Source of the DNA: Burkholderiales bacterium | GTDB lineage: Bacteria; Pseudomonadota; Gammaproteobacteria; Burkholderiales; Burkholderiaceae_C | Length of the DNA stretch: 7,616 bases | Assembly (NCBI GenBank): GCA_025352345.1 | Contig: JANXTP010000327.1 | Coordinates: 1-7,616 of the forward strand | Reading direction: 5' to 3' | Shown here: piece by piece, positions 7,454 to 7,616 of the stretch | How positions within the stretch are numbered: position 1 is the first letter of the stretch | Layout: each line of letters opens with the position of its first letter | Translations under genes and position numbers: made by a program | The notes under the pieces: generated by a model | Seen by the model: the letters and a program-made list of their open reading frames with translations, nothing else | Database searches by the model: none | What the model was told of the DNA's origin: nothing

Positions 7454-7616
7454 GCTTCTTGCGCTTTTCTTCGAACGCGAGGTCGAAGCTGTGGCGCGTC
7501 TGCTCCAGCGAGTTCTTGATGCTTTCCAGCTGGTTGGCGATCTCGTCCTCGGCCGGGCGAATGTCGAACCAGTGGTAGCGCTCGACACCGGCCAGGTAGG
7601 CCTTGTCGATGGCGGT
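7434..7616 (-). pseudogene. rpoB: Opposite-strand copy and continuation of rpoB (codons 1006-1066), fold-back chimera
   Basis: Read on the minus strand from 7616 down to 7434, this is 61 in-frame codons of RpoB. They begin TAIDKAYLAGVERYHWFDIR and repeat the residues of the left arm. They then continue past it with EQTRHSFDLAFEEKRKKL and TQGDEL. That continuation matches the conserved RpoB stretch of the form EAKRRKITQGDDL in E. coli, so bases 7434-7504 hold 71 bases of real rpoB found nowhere else in the window, inverted relative to the gene. The fragment has no start, regulatory signal or end of its own. It is best explained as a chimeric fold-back from template switching during amplification or a misassembled contig end. 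Confidence 0.9.
7505..7616 (-). repeat. Right arm of the 112-bp inverted repeat, reaching the window edge
   Basis: Exact reverse complement of 7322-7433, separated from it by the 71-base single-copy centre 7434-7504. The identity runs to the last base of the window, so the true arm length cannot be seen here. If more sequence exists, it should continue as reverse-complement rpoB. Confidence 0.95.

Overview
The window is a conserved bacterial housekeeping locus: the 3' end of tuf, a tRNA-Trp, then secE-nusG-rplK-rplA-rplJ-rplL-rpoB, all on the plus strand. The gene order, high GC content and protein details point to a betaproteobacterium, most likely Burkholderiales. Supporting details are the L10 N-terminus SLNRNEKAAVI, the RpoB N-terminus with TERKRIRKSF, and tRNA-Trp between tuf and secE. 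Genus cannot be assigned from this sequence alone.

Layout: 1-131 is the end of EF-Tu. 144-219 is tRNA-Trp(CCA). 220-383 is a spacer with a strong terminator-like hairpin. 384-767 is secE and 778-1407 is nusG. 1408-1589 is a structured rplK leader. 1590-2021 is rplK and 2023-2730 is rplA. 2731-3000 is a 270-nt structured leader at the place of the L10 autoregulatory leader. 3001-3549 is rplJ (TTG start) and 3590-3967 is rplL. 3968-4306 is a 339-nt spacer packed with hairpins, and from 4307 runs rpoB.

The genes serve protein export (SecE), transcription elongation (NusG, RpoB), the ribosomal L1 stalk and L11/L10/L12 stalk, and elongation factor delivery (EF-Tu). Expression is probably tuned by L1 acting on the rplK leader, L10-L12 acting on the rplJ leader, and attenuation or RNA processing between rplL and rpoB. 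These are inferences from position and visible hairpins plus the known E. coli system.

The most unusual thing in the window is its right end. The true rpoB sequence stops at about 7433, and the remaining 183 bases are rpoB again on the opposite strand. This makes a perfect 112-bp inverted repeat (7322-7433 and 7505-7616) around a 71-base single-copy centre. That centre, read on the minus strand, is the genuine continuation of RpoB. I read this as a fold-back chimera from amplification or assembly at a contig end, not biology. The open reading frame ending at 7453 is therefore an artefactual truncation with six false C-terminal codons. I see no previously undescribed system here. The less routine material is the dense RNA structure in the spacers and a few lineage-type protein extensions.
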